DNA of 64,000 nucleotides from Candidatus Acidianus copahuensis. Its GTDB lineage: Archaea; Thermoproteota; Thermoprotei_A; Sulfolobales; Sulfolobaceae. Below the pieces are notes generated by a model. It was not told the origin of the DNA. It made no database searches and saw only the letters and a program-made list of their open reading frames with translations. The position numbers and the translations under genes were made by a program. Location: the NCBI RefSeq assembly GCF_000632495.1, contig NZ_JFZT01000044.1:62001-126000 (forward strand), read 5' to 3'. Shown piece after piece: positions 19,583 to 28,527 of this stretch. Positions within the stretch are counted from its first letter, which is position 1. The number at the start of each line of letters is the position of its first letter.

Positions 19583-19975
19583 ATGAAAGTCGTTATAGCA
19601 TATGATGGTTCAGATTACGCTAAAAAAGCTGTACTTTTTTCAATGAATATGCTAAAGAAGGACGATGAAATACATATAGTAACAGTTGTTAAAGAAGCAC
19701 CAAAAAGTCCAGAACAAAAAATAATAGAAAGTGAAGATAAAGGTAAGAAAGTTTTAGACGAGATAGCATCTGAGACTACAGGACTCCCTGTTAAAACAAA
19801 AGTGCTTGAAAGCGTGGATGTTTCAGATGCGATTGTACAATATTGTAAAGAAATAGGTTGCGAGCTTATTATTACAGGAAGCAGAGGTTTAACAGGATTG
19901 AAGAAAATCGTTATGGGAAGTGTTTCAAGTAGTTTGGTTAGCAAATCTGATGTTCCAGTGCTAGTAGTAAAGTAA
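19583..19975 (+). CDS. uspA: universal stress protein, ATP-binding type
   Basis: This 130-residue single-domain UspA protein begins with VVIAYDGSDYAKKAVLFSM and has the nucleotide-binding motif GSRGLTGLKKIVMGSVSSSL near its C-terminus (GxxGx9GS type), so it should bind ATP. It is cytoplasmic and probably dimeric. The gene has its own AT-rich promoter directly before ATG 19583 and converges on the APC permease, 15 bases between the stops. The specific stress role is unknown. Confidence 0.9.
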   Translation: MKVVIAYDGSDYAKKAVLFSMNMLKKDDEIHIVTVVKEAPKSPEQKIIESEDKGKKVLDEIASETTGLPVKTKVLESVDVSDAIVQYCKEIGCELIITGSRGLTGLKKIVMGSVSSSLVSKSDVPVLVVK

Positions 19976-19990
19976 TCTAAAATTCTTTCT

Positions 19991-21394
19991 CTAATAAGCT
20001 TTAACCTTTTTTAGCCTTTTTATATATTCATCTATTGTAATCAATTCGTTATTTTCATCTACAACTAGGCTACCAGGTTTACCCTTTCTTCCTTTGAACA
20101 TGTATAAGGAAACCATTATTCCTGCGACCACTATAATTGTAAGTACTTGGCTTAACATAACTCCTTGTAGAGATGTAATAACTCCCCATATTTGTATTCC
20201 AGCAGTTATAATGGGTATTACCAATGAACTTAACGCTAGTTTTCCTACTAATCTGTATGTCATTACAGGCACTCCAAGGGCATCGACTATTCTACCTGTG
20301 AGCCAAAATATCCCCGTTATGAAGCTAGTGTAGACTAATGCGTTCTGAACTCCAACTAGTGTTACTGAAAGTCCTGTTACTACCGCAGTTATAAGCCCTA
20401 TAGTAATAGTTGCAAGTATTGGTTCACCATCCTTGTTAACCTTTGATAGAAAGGCTGGGGCAGATTTTTCTCTCGATAAGTTAAACAATATTCTAGCTGA
20501 GCCCAATGTGGTTCCAACGTTAGACGAGTAAAGGCTATTTAAACTAAGGATTAATGCAATAGCCATTGCTGGGATACCAAATGAGAACATCTCTGACATT
20601 AAGGGCTGAGGGGAATTAGATAGCGCAGATAAAGGACCTGACCAAAGTGAGACTAAAGCATAAGTTCCTAAAAGCATCGAAAATCCTCCTATAGACAACG
20701 CCATCCACATTCCGTTTGTAACGTTTTTCGTAGGTTTCTTAGTCTCCTCGCCTAGATACGTTGAAGCTCCAGCTCCAGATATACTAACTACAGTAAGCAC
20801 GAAGGCTGCAGCTAGGTTAGAAAACGAGATATGTCCAGGTGTAAGGTAACTTAAGTGAAAGCCTTTAGTTAGGGAAATTATGAAAAGAGAGACTAAGAGT
20901 ACTGCTTCAGCTGTAGCGCTTACTACTATTACTTTACCTAATACAAACCTTATATGTGTAAGGGAGATGAGCGTAGGATAAAGGACTCCTAACACGACAA
21001 TTAGTCCACCAATAATTGGATTAAGCGTTATATTAACCATCGAAAGACCTACCTGCAATATCAGATAGGCAGCAATTACATTAACAGAGTTTAGAAAGGA
21101 GTAGGCAAAGGCTTCCATTAAAGCCTCAAAGAACGCTACCTCCTTATTTCTCCACGCAGAAAAGCCAAATGTATAAAATCCACCAGCTGAAGCAATCCTT
21201 GATGTATATCTTGTTAGTGTATATATCCACAATGCGCTAGCTAAAAGGGCTAAAAAAGTAGCAAATACAACTGAATATCCGGCTAACGCAACTGCGGCTG
21301 TAGTAGTTGAAACTACGCTTCCTAAAGGTGCAGTTACTGCCATAGCTTGACCGTAGTTCTCCTTTAATGATATGACGCCCTTGCTGAGCCTCAT
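19991..21394 (-). CDS. APC-superfamily amino acid permease
   Basis: This 467-residue integral membrane protein has about twelve hydrophobic helices and the APC-family pattern: an N-terminal TAPLGSVVSTTTAAVALAGYSVVFATFLALL, helix 3 with ASAGGFYTFGFSAW, SISGAGASTYLGEETKKPTKNVTNGMW and NSLYSSNVGTTLGSARILFNLSREKSAPAFLSKVN. The EETKKPTKNV segment is the usual APC signature after helix 6. The substrate is an amino acid or amine but is not specified by sequence. The C-terminus carries a short basic cytoplasmic tail. Confidence 0.9.
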   Translation of the reverse strand: MRLSKGVISLKENYGQAMAVTAPLGSVVSTTTAAVALAGYSVVFATFLALLASALWIYTLTRYTSRIASAGGFYTFGFSAWRNKEVAFFEALMEAFAYSFLNSVNVIAAYLILQVGLSMVNITLNPIIGGLIVVLGVLYPTLISLTHIRFVLGKVIVVSATAEAVLLVSLFIISLTKGFHLSYLTPGHISFSNLAAAFVLTVVSISGAGASTYLGEETKKPTKNVTNGMWMALSIGGFSMLLGTYALVSLWSGPLSALSNSPQPLMSEMFSFGIPAMAIALILSLNSLYSSNVGTTLGSARILFNLSREKSAPAFLSKVNKDGEPILATITIGLITAVVTGLSVTLVGVQNALVYTSFITGIFWLTGRIVDALGVPVMTYRLVGKLALSSLVIPIITAGIQIWGVITSLQGVMLSQVLTIIVVAGIMVSLYMFKGRKGKPGSLVVDENNELITIDEYIKRLKKVKAY

Positions 21395-21565
21395 AATCTC
21401 CCTTTAAGCTTTTCGATCTTAAGAAGTTAAAAAATTTCCCTAATCTGTTCCCCTTAGTTTCATAAAAGCTTAAAGGAATATTCCGTTGAAAATTATTAAC
21501 CGAGCTTATAGGGAGACTAAAAACTTTTTATTAATTTTCATAAAAATAATTAAAGAAATAACGTT

Positions 21566-21892
21566 TTATGAGGATCCTTGATCTCTTTTTTCTAATACTT
21601 CTTTTATTGCTCTTTTAAGCTCCTCAAATCGTATTTTCATTTCCGGGGGGAAGGGCTTCTTTGGTTTTATTGACTCAAGAAGAGAGAGGGCCTCCTTAAG
21701 TTTTTCAATAATTTGATCTTCATTGCTTCTATTGAGGTAATAGGATTCACGCACTAGTGCCTTAGCTTTATTGAAATTTTCTATATCTTCTTGTGAGATA
21801 TATCCTTCCTTCAGTAGATAAGTAGAGAAGTCTATTTCTACTAAAGGTAATTGAAGGTCGTAAATAGTCCATAATCCTGATTCTAGACTCAT
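21566..21892 (-). CDS. small helical protein of unknown function
   Basis: This protein of about 108 residues is almost all helix-forming: an N-terminal MSLESGLWTIYDLQLPLVEIDFSTYLLKEGYISQED stretch, then two amphipathic helices rich in Glu and Lys (EDQIIEKLKEALSLLESIK; RFEELKRAIKEVLEKR). The ATG at 21892 is used; a TTG nine bases further upstream is in frame but less likely. A TATATTTTA box stands about 27 bases before the ATG, so the gene appears to be transcribed as a leaderless mRNA. No family recognised. Confidence 0.6.
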   Translation of the reverse strand: MSLESGLWTIYDLQLPLVEIDFSTYLLKEGYISQEDIENFNKAKALVRESYYLNRSNEDQIIEKLKEALSLLESIKPKKPFPPEMKIRFEELKRAIKEVLEKRDQGSS

Positions 21893-21949
21893 TGTAAGCA
21901 AGTTTAACTTTGTAAAATATAGGTTTAACGTATTAGGTTATTTTCTTAT

Positions 21950-22246
21950 GGTTTAGGTTTTACGGACATTTATTGTCTTGTTCATAAACCCTTGGGTTCA
22001 CCACGTTCTGAGCAGAGAACATCATCACGATCCATTAGCGGGCTAATCCAACCTACACTACCGAAGCGTGTGGGAAAATCCGCACATCTTAGTTTCTAAT
22101 CTTCGCTCTTTTGTAATCCCTTCTTTGAGTCTATACACCCACATTTGGGGCAAGTTAATTTGTGTTTTTAAAAATAAGCATTTTAATAGAAAAAATCTTG
22201 AAATGTGTAAAAATGTCACGATTTAAGTGAAACTGCTTTCAATGGC
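21950..22246 (-). mobile_element. non-autonomous IS200/IS605-like element, copy 3
   Basis: On the minus strand it runs from the left end (GCCATTGAAAGCAGTTTCAC, TTAAATCGTGACATTTTTAC) to the right end (ACAATAAATGTCCGTAAAAC, then CTAAACC). The left imperfect palindrome (AAATCGTGA with TCAAGATTT) and the right hairpin are kept. The core has GATGTGCGGATTTTCCCACA, an apical CGCTTCGGTA loop, and GATTAGCCCGCTAATGG. It lies between the small helical gene and the glycosyltransferase and accounts for most of the 21893-22379 gap. Confidence 0.8.
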
Positions 22247-22379
22247 GAGAAAGTCTTACTTTCTGTTATATTTTCTAGTACCTTTATGGACTCTTAATTT
22301 TCTTCTCTAATTAGAATCTTTTTCTGGTAAAAGTCGATATTAAAAAAAGATATATTGTTCTTTGCTGATGATACTATGA

Positions 22380-23720
22380 ATGTATGAATCATTGTTTTTG
22401 ACGTTACTTGTTACTATATCATTTATTTATTTCAGTGTGAACTCTTTTCTAGCGTTTCATGATAAACCTAAGCTTCAAGGTAATAGAAGTGGAAGTTTCA
22501 CAATCTCTGATTTAACTGTAGTAATACCTGTATACAGGGAAGACGTTAATGTATTTGAAAGAGTTGTCAAATCTTTAAGCTCATATAAAATAAATTTTCT
22601 AGTCATTGGAGATGGACAAGATAAACCATATAGCGATATAGTAAAAAGATATGGAGGTCAGTTTATTCTGGTACCTCATGGCGGGAAGAGAAATGCTCTA
22701 GCTGAAGGAATTAGAAGAGTAAAAACAAAGCTAGTAATGTTTTTAGATAGCGACACAATTATCGAACTTAATGATATTAAGCATATGATCTCATTATTCG
22801 CTGATAAAGTAGGAGGGGTAAATGCAAACATAAAGATTTTTCCAGAAAATAGTATTAGATATTATTATGCCGAGTTTTTTGAAAGATTTAAGGAGTTAGT
22901 AAGTAGGGCTGTGTCCAGGAGTGAACGTACAATAGTTCTTAATGGGGAATGCGCTATGTATAGAACAGATATCATAAAGAGTTTCGTAATGTCAAAAGCT
23001 TACATAGAACCGAGATTATTCGGGAGAAAAATTGTAGTAGGTGATGATAGACAACTTACAAATTATATTATAAATATGGGTTATAAGGCTATATTCGATT
23101 TTAACGCGTTTGCTTATACGAAACCTCCTAAAGATATTAAGGAATTTGTTAAACAGATGATTAGATGGACAAGATCAAATTACCTTTTTTTCTTCAAAGA
23201 GCTGTTTGACGGCACATTATTTAGAAAGGGCGGAATATATACATTTAACTCTATTTACAATAATTTGCTTCCTATAATAGGTATAGTGACACTGTTTGGT
23301 ATTTCCAACTTATCCTACACTAATCCATTAGTTTATATCTCGATTCTTCACGGTATAATACACCATGTATATTATGTTTTATTTATGCCAATACATAATT
23401 TTCACATTCCTTTTAGGCTAAGTCATTATGGTAGTAGTGATTATAGTTCGCTAAGAATACTGAAGCAGTTTTCCATTAGTATCTTTATGCCCGTTCGTTT
23501 CTTACAACACGAAGTTATCAGAGAACCTATATTAAAGATAGCCTTACTTCACTTAATGTATTATATGTCAGCTTCTCCATACGCTGTCGCTTTAGGTAAA
23601 TTAATAGGGAAGGAGAGAGTAAAGACAATAGCTTACGGGTCTATAGGTCTCATATTCCAACTTTTTGTGGCATATTACGCCATACTGACGTTTTGGAAAC
23701 AAGAGTGGATAACTCGTTGA
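22380..23720 (+). CDS. membrane-bound family 2 glycosyltransferase
   Basis: This 446-residue processive-type GT2 enzyme has an N-terminal membrane helix (residues 4-24), a cytoplasmic GT-A domain from DLTVVIPVYREDVNVFERVV, the VMFLDSDTIIEL DxD-like nucleotide-sugar site, the GDDRQLTNYI acceptor/base region and the QMIRWTRSNY (QxxRW-like) motif, followed by four to five C-terminal helices. This is the layout of hyaluronan/cellulose synthase-like polymerases, so it may make an exopolysaccharide or a glycan. It stands alone; the ATG at 22380 follows an AT-rich promoter just after a mobile element. Confidence 0.88.
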   Translation: MYESLFLTLLVTISFIYFSVNSFLAFHDKPKLQGNRSGSFTISDLTVVIPVYREDVNVFERVVKSLSSYKINFLVIGDGQDKPYSDIVKRYGGQFILVPHGGKRNALAEGIRRVKTKLVMFLDSDTIIELNDIKHMISLFADKVGGVNANIKIFPENSIRYYYAEFFERFKELVSRAVSRSERTIVLNGECAMYRTDIIKSFVMSKAYIEPRLFGRKIVVGDDRQLTNYIINMGYKAIFDFNAFAYTKPPKDIKEFVKQMIRWTRSNYLFFFKELFDGTLFRKGGIYTFNSIYNNLLPIIGIVTLFGISNLSYTNPLVYISILHGIIHHVYYVLFMPIHNFHIPFRLSHYGSSDYSSLRILKQFSISIFMPVRFLQHEVIREPILKIALLHLMYYMSASPYAVALGKLIGKERVKTIAYGSIGLIFQLFVAYYAILTFWKQEWITR

Positions 23721-23805
23721 ACTATATCTAAATTGAATTTATAATCAATTATTTATTCCACTATTAGTTTTTAATTCTATATTATGTCCTCTACTTAGCT
23801 GAAAA

Positions 23806-24489
23806 TTATTTAATATCTATTATTTTTCCATCTCTAATGAAAATTTTTCTTTGTGCGATATTAGCTACATCCATATCATGTGTAACAAGAATTACCGTAG
23901 TGCCAAAGTCCTTGTTTGCCTGTTTGAACGTTTCAAGAACAATCTCACCAGACTTTGAATCTAAGTTTGCTGTGGGCTCATCTGCAAGTATTATCTTTGG
24001 GTTTTGAGCTAAAGCTCTTGCAATAGCGACCCTTTGTTGCTGACCTCCAGATAGCTCGTTTGGTTTTCTGTAGATCAAATCTTTGAGTCCTAATTTTTCT
24101 AAAATTTCAATAGAAATTCTTTTTCTTTCACTCTCTCCAACGCCTCTGGCTATTAATGGAAGTTCTACGTTTTTTAGTACTGTCAGTCGTTCAATAAGAT
24201 TATAGCTTTGGAATACAAATCCAATGTAATTGTTTCTTATCTTAGAAATCTCCTTTTGTGGTATAGATGTGACATCCTTACCATAAATGTATACCTTTCC
24301 CTTTGTTGGTAAAGCTAATGTACCCATAATTGTTAACAGAGTAGTTTTTCCTGAACCAGAGGGGCCTTGAATCGCAATTAGTTCTCCATCTTCAATCTCT
24401 AGGTTTATGTCCGATAGTGCTACAACGGGGATTTTGCCATTATAGATCTTCGTAACATGTTCTAACTTAAGTACATTCTCTTTTGGCAT
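23806..24489 (-). CDS. ABC transporter ATP-binding protein, MacB/LolD type
   Basis: This 227-residue ATPase has Walker A GPSGSGKTT, Q-loop FVFQSYNLIERLTVLKNVELPLIARGV, signature LSGGQQQRVAIARALAQNP and Walker B IILADEPTANLDSKSG. The sequence after the Q-loop and the short length are typical of the LolD/MacB/FtsE class, which pairs with FtsX-type permeases. The only such permease here is the one at 28524-29777, on the other strand beyond two mobile elements, so they are probably partners separated by insertion or rearrangement. Role: mechanotransmission or export, substrate unknown. Confidence 0.92.
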   Translation of the reverse strand: MPKENVLKLEHVTKIYNGKIPVVALSDINLEIEDGELIAIQGPSGSGKTTLLTIMGTLALPTKGKVYIYGKDVTSIPQKEISKIRNNYIGFVFQSYNLIERLTVLKNVELPLIARGVGESERKRISIEILEKLGLKDLIYRKPNELSGGQQQRVAIARALAQNPKIILADEPTANLDSKSGEIVLETFKQANKDFGTTVILVTHDMDVANIAQRKIFIRDGKIIDIK

Positions 24490-24696
24490 ATCTGACTATG
24501 GGCATTAAACTAAATTATCTTTTTTATCTTAAGAGGGTAGGGGTAAACAGATACTTGGGTTGGAGGTTAACATACTCTTAAAGACGTGTAGTTTTCAGAT
24601 ATTCTATTGATCCTATACTGAAGGTAGCTGTACTACCAATGAATGTAAGGGAGAGGAAAAAGTCCTTAAAGGACTAAAACACACTAAAATGCCTAA
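24490..24696. other. intergenic stretch upstream of the MacB-like ATPase gene
   Basis: This stretch between the ATPase start and the left end of the element at 24697 contains no gene. The TTATCTTTTTTATCTTAAGAG region just above 24500 is AT-rich and may hold the minus-strand promoter. I see no repeat or conserved motif in the rest. Confidence 0.4.
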
Positions 24697-24985
24697 AGCT
24701 GTTATCAGCAGTTTCGCTTAAATCGTGATATTTTTATACATTTCATGATTTTCCTTCTTAAAAATGTCTATATTTTAACAAAGAAACAATATTAATTTGT
24801 TCAAATCTGGGTAAGTAGATCCGAAGAAGGGACAAAAAAGGGTGAGGGAGGAACTAAGGATGTGTGGTTTTCCCTACACCCTAGTAGGTGAGATTATCCC
24901 GCTAATGGTTAGTAATGATGATCTTTGTTCAGAACGTAGTGAACCAAAGGGTTTCACGAACAAGACAATAAGTGTCAAAAAGCCT
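24697..24985 (+). mobile_element. non-autonomous IS200/IS605-like element, copy 4
   Basis: The plus-strand left end is GCTGTTATCAGCAGTTTCGC followed by TTAAATCGTGATATTTTTAT, with the imperfect palindrome AAATCGTGA/TCATGATTT intact. The right end is ACAATAAGTGTC, truncated before the usual CGTAAAACCC. The core reads ATCCGAAGAAGGGAC, GGATGTGTGGTTTTCCC, TTATCCCGCTAATGG and CAGAACGTAGTGAACCAAAG. It faces copy 5 head-on across 65 bases, forming a large imperfect inverted repeat. Confidence 0.8.
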
Positions 24986-25049
24986 TTATCACTTTGTTAG
25001 TCTTTACTCACCATGACTATTCCGGTTGACCATAGAGGGGATTGGGGGT

Positions 25050-25368
25050 TTGGGTTTTACGGACATTTATTGTCATGTCCTTAAAGCCCTTGGGCTTCAC
25101 CACGTTCTGAGCCGAAGCTCATCATCACGATCCGCCCCATTAGCGGGATAACCCCACCCACACCACCGAAGACCGGGTTGTGGGGAAACCCGCACATGCT
25201 TAGTTCATCCTTCTCCCTTTTTTTGTCCCTTCTTCGGGTCTACACACCCACATTTGGGACGATATAAGATTGATTTTAGAATATATATATATAAGTATTT
25301 TGGTTTGAAGTGAAAATCATGAAATGTATATAAATGTCACGATCTAAGCTAAACTGCTGACAACGGCT
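25050..25368 (-). mobile_element. non-autonomous IS200/IS605-like element, copy 5 (best preserved)
   Basis: On the minus strand: left end GCCGTTGTCAGCAGTTTAGC, left hairpin (AGATCGTGA ... TCATGATTT), then GTCCCAAATGTGGGTGTGTA-GACCCGAAGAAGGGAC. The core is a long stem GCGGG-TTTCCCCACA ... TGTGGG-TGGGG-TTAT-CCCGC capped by CTTCGG, followed by an AAGCCC-AA-GGGCTT hairpin and the right-end hairpin GGACAT-GACAATAA-ATGTCC, ending in GTAAAACCCAAACCCCC. The TGTCCCAAATGTGGGTGTGTAG segment can be read as a CPKCGCV zinc-finger-like end of a tnpB frame, but it is not open further. I use it as the reference copy. Confidence 0.85.
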
Positions 25369-25580
25369 AGAACTATATATAGCAGTAATTATCTTAAAGC
25401 TTGAATCTATTTTAGTTTAATACTACTAGAAACTAATCTTTGAATATAAAAAATAAAAATTTAATAGTTAAAATATTAAGAGTGAAATTATATTTTCATT
25501 AAATAAAGTGAATAATAAAGAATAGCAGTATAAAAGACTGTTTTAGAAGAAAAATACTGTCTTTATCCATTCTCACTCCG

Positions 25581-25626
25581 ATAATACTTAAATATCCGAT
25601 ATCGGAAACTGAGTTTCAGTGGAAAT
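25581..25626 (+). promoter_or_regulatory. promoter with two abutting palindromes before the giant surface-protein gene
   Basis: An AT-rich box (ATAATACTTAAATAT, 25581-25595) is followed by a perfect palindrome CCGATATCGG (25596-25605) and an interrupted palindrome GAAAC-TGA-GTTTC (25605-25617), which share one base. The start codon is ATG 25627. The expected transcription start falls within the second palindrome, so a dimeric repressor bound here could block initiation. The AT-rich 25369-25580 stretch upstream holds no gene. Confidence 0.45.
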
Positions 25627-28527
25627 ATGGTAATAAAAAACAATCGAACTTTCTTGTTCTCATTACTTTTCCTTCTTAGTCTCTTTATATCAATAATTGC
25701 GCCAGGTATGTTATCATTTTCTAAAAGTAATGTGGTATATCCTATCGTTTCTCTTCAATGGGGTACGTCAACTTCAGTTCAGCAGGCCTTTGTAGGTGAA
25801 GGACTAGTCCCTTTGACGTTAATAGCATATAATCCATCATCAAGTGAAATATTGAATACTACTTATAATGTATCTTTACCTAAAGGTGTCCTTTCACAGT
25901 CTGGAAAGACTAACGTTACCTTTATCATCCCTGGAATAGAGCCAGGTTCAGCAGAGACAAGTACTGAATACGTTAATATTCTACAAAACGCATCACCTGG
26001 TAGTTATACACTACCAGTAAACGTAACCGTATTTTACAACGGTAATTCCTACAAGACTCAAGAAAATGTAACCCTAGTAATATACAATTATAATTTTCTC
26101 AATATAACTACAAATAAAGCAGTAGGATCTGTTGGAGGCGAAGTTTCATTTCTCCTTAATTTCTCTGCCTCTCAACAAGTAGACTTAATCTCCATAACAC
26201 CGCAAACTCAACTCTCTCTAGTTAGATCCAATTTCACTCCAACCTATTTCCACGGAAATAGAACGTATAATTTTACCTTTTACATTCAACCGAACACTCA
26301 ACCTGGGATTTACCCAGTTACTTTTACTATAACCTATGAATCCTTAGGTCAGCAGTTCACCAGAATCCTTCAAAGTTTTGTTAACGTTTATATCAACGCT
26401 AGTCCCAGGATCGTTTCCCTTCAATGGGGTACGTCAACTTCAGTTCAGCAGGCCTTTGTAGGTGAAGGACTAGTCCCGTTAACTATCACCCTTTTTAATC
26501 CAACAGAGGTAACGATGAGCAATATTACCTTGCAACTATCTTTACCTAAAGGTGTCCTTTCACAGTCTGGAAAGACTAACGTTACCTTTATCATCCCTGG
26601 AATAGAGCCAGGTTCAGCAGAGACAAGTACTGAATACGTTAATATTCTACAAAACGCATCACCTGGTAGTTATACACTACCAGTAAACGTAACCGTATTT
26701 TACAACGGTAATTCCTACAAGACTCAAGAAAATGTAACCCTAGTAATATATCCCTCAACTATTCTCGACGTGACTGCAGATGATGTAAGTACAACTGTAA
26801 ATCATCCAGCCTCTATTCTCCTTAATTTCTCTGCCTCTCAACAAGTAGACTTAATCTCCATAACACCGCAAACTCAACTCTCTCTAGTTAGATCCAATTT
26901 CACTCCAACCTATTTCCACGGAAATAGAACGTATAATTTTACCTTTTACATTCAACCAAACACTCAACCTGGGATTTACCCAGTTACTTTTACTATAACC
27001 TATGAATCCTTAGGTCAGCAGTTCACCAGAATTATAACAGTCTATATAGACGTTAGTTATTTTAATGTTAGTCCTGAAATAATTTCAGTTCAATGGGGTA
27101 ATCCACAAGAAAGCGTAATAGCCTATCCTGGAGTTGGTTATGTTCCTTTAACGCTAACAATACTTAATCCATATCCATACGCTATTGAAAACGTGAAAAT
27201 TTTTCTTACCCTTCCCACTGGAATTAATACTACCCAAAACGTCGAAGATTTTGCTCAAATACAACCGGAGTCATCCTTAACTTTCACTATAAATGTAGAT
27301 GTAACGCCTTCTGTTAGTTCCGGATATCAAAACCTGAGTTTTTTCATAACGTATTTATCTGCATATGGGAAATTCAACAGTTCGGGAAGTTATGCCTTAT
27401 ACGTTTTTCCTCCAAAGCAGATTTTAGTTAGTTTTTCTAATCCTGAAGCTTTTCAAGGTCAAGAGTTTCCTCTTTACGTGAATGTGACAGATACTGGTGA
27501 ATCGCCATTAACTGCGGTTTCAGCTACAGTTTCTTCTCAAGAGATCTCTCTAGTAGGTTCAAATAACCAGACAATAAACTACATTAAACCTCACTCTACA
27601 GTAACGTTCATCTTTAATCTTTACGTTCCAAGTAATTTACCCACTAATGTATATCCAGTTAATGTGGAGATATCATACGTATATGAAGGAGAACAAGGTA
27701 GCTACTCTTACACGCTACCAGTTCCGGTACATCAATCTAAGTCTCCAGTAAAGTTAAACCTCTCAACATTTACGATATACTATCAGACAATTAATTATGT
27801 TAACTTAACTATAGAAAATAATTTGACCTCGACCTTAAATAACGTTAAAGTCAACGTTTACGTACCTTCGACTGAAGTAAGTCTAACTCAAAGTACATTT
27901 AATCTCGGGAATATACCGAGCGGGTTAAAGAGGAGCATAGAGTTGCAACTCTTACCGCTAGAATCTCAAACTTTGAGTATACCAATAGGAATATCTATCA
28001 CTTATGTAGGAGAAGACGGAGAGCAACTAACCTATGGCTTTAACTATACCTTATCAGCAATAGGACTTATACAGGTAGAGGTAACTCAACCATCAGTTTC
28101 TATCTCTAATGGTTCCATAACTCTAAGTGGGGTTTTACTAAACACTGGAAATCTAGAGGCCCAGAATCTTATAATCTATGGTCCTTATGGAGTTCAAGAC
28201 TATATAGGCCAATTACCTACTGGCACTCCAACTCCTTTCTCTATTACTATACCTGAAAGTTCTAGTGTGGCGAAGTTAGTGAATACAACCTCAAATGACT
28301 CTCAAAGTTACACTATAACAATAAGCTATCAAAATTCCCTTTATCAATTTAAGAATATAACTTATACCTTTACTTTCTCACCTTCTAGTGTTGAAACAAC
28401 TTCTGTTCCAATTCATACCTCTGAGTTCCATAGACCTAGCCCCTTATTACGCGCTATTCCTTACATAATTATCTTAGTTTTAATTATTCTAATTGCAATA
28501 CTATTGATAAGAGGTAGGAAAAAATGA
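25627..28527 (+). CDS. giant cell-surface protein with tandem Ig-like repeats, ABC-associated
   Basis: This 966-residue protein has a signal sequence (residues 1-35), seven to eight extracytoplasmic beta-sandwich repeats of the NEW3/CARDB kind (each with a pattern such as VPLTLTILNPYPYAIENVKIFL), many N-glycosylation sequons, and a C-terminal membrane helix (about 938-960) ending RGRKK. The first two repeat pairs are a 222-residue tandem duplication. It ends 4 bases inside the start of the FtsX-type permease gene and is probably cotranscribed with it, so it may be the extracytoplasmic part of a MacB-like ABC machine. Function unknown. Confidence 0.85.
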   Translation: MVIKNNRTFLFSLLFLLSLFISIIAPGMLSFSKSNVVYPIVSLQWGTSTSVQQAFVGEGLVPLTLIAYNPSSSEILNTTYNVSLPKGVLSQSGKTNVTFIIPGIEPGSAETSTEYVNILQNASPGSYTLPVNVTVFYNGNSYKTQENVTLVIYNYNFLNITTNKAVGSVGGEVSFLLNFSASQQVDLISITPQTQLSLVRSNFTPTYFHGNRTYNFTFYIQPNTQPGIYPVTFTITYESLGQQFTRILQSFVNVYINASPRIVSLQWGTSTSVQQAFVGEGLVPLTITLFNPTEVTMSNITLQLSLPKGVLSQSGKTNVTFIIPGIEPGSAETSTEYVNILQNASPGSYTLPVNVTVFYNGNSYKTQENVTLVIYPSTILDVTADDVSTTVNHPASILLNFSASQQVDLISITPQTQLSLVRSNFTPTYFHGNRTYNFTFYIQPNTQPGIYPVTFTITYESLGQQFTRIITVYIDVSYFNVSPEIISVQWGNPQESVIAYPGVGYVPLTLTILNPYPYAIENVKIFLTLPTGINTTQNVEDFAQIQPESSLTFTINVDVTPSVSSGYQNLSFFITYLSAYGKFNSSGSYALYVFPPKQILVSFSNPEAFQGQEFPLYVNVTDTGESPLTAVSATVSSQEISLVGSNNQTINYIKPHSTVTFIFNLYVPSNLPTNVYPVNVEISYVYEGEQGSYSYTLPVPVHQSKSPVKLNLSTFTIYYQTINYVNLTIENNLTSTLNNVKVNVYVPSTEVSLTQSTFNLGNIPSGLKRSIELQLLPLESQTLSIPIGISITYVGEDGEQLTYGFNYTLSAIGLIQVEVTQPSVSISNGSITLSGVLLNTGNLEAQNLIIYGPYGVQDYIGQLPTGTPTPFSITIPESSSVAKLVNTTSNDSQSYTITISYQNSLYQFKNITYTFTFSPSSVETTSVPIHTSEFHRPSPLLRAIPYIIILVLIILIAILLIRGRKK
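25755..27032 (+). repeat. 666-base in-frame tandem duplication
   Basis: Two copies lie at exactly 666 bases spacing. Near-identical blocks are 25755-25811, 25871-26084 and 26151-26366, with second copies at 26421-26477, 26537-26750 and 26817-27032. I found one mismatch in the third block (ACCG versus ACCA) and one just before the first. The linkers between blocks (25812-25870; 26085-26150) are strongly diverged in sequence but equal in length. This mosaic argues for an old duplication whose blocks have been homogenised by gene conversion. Confidence 0.92.
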
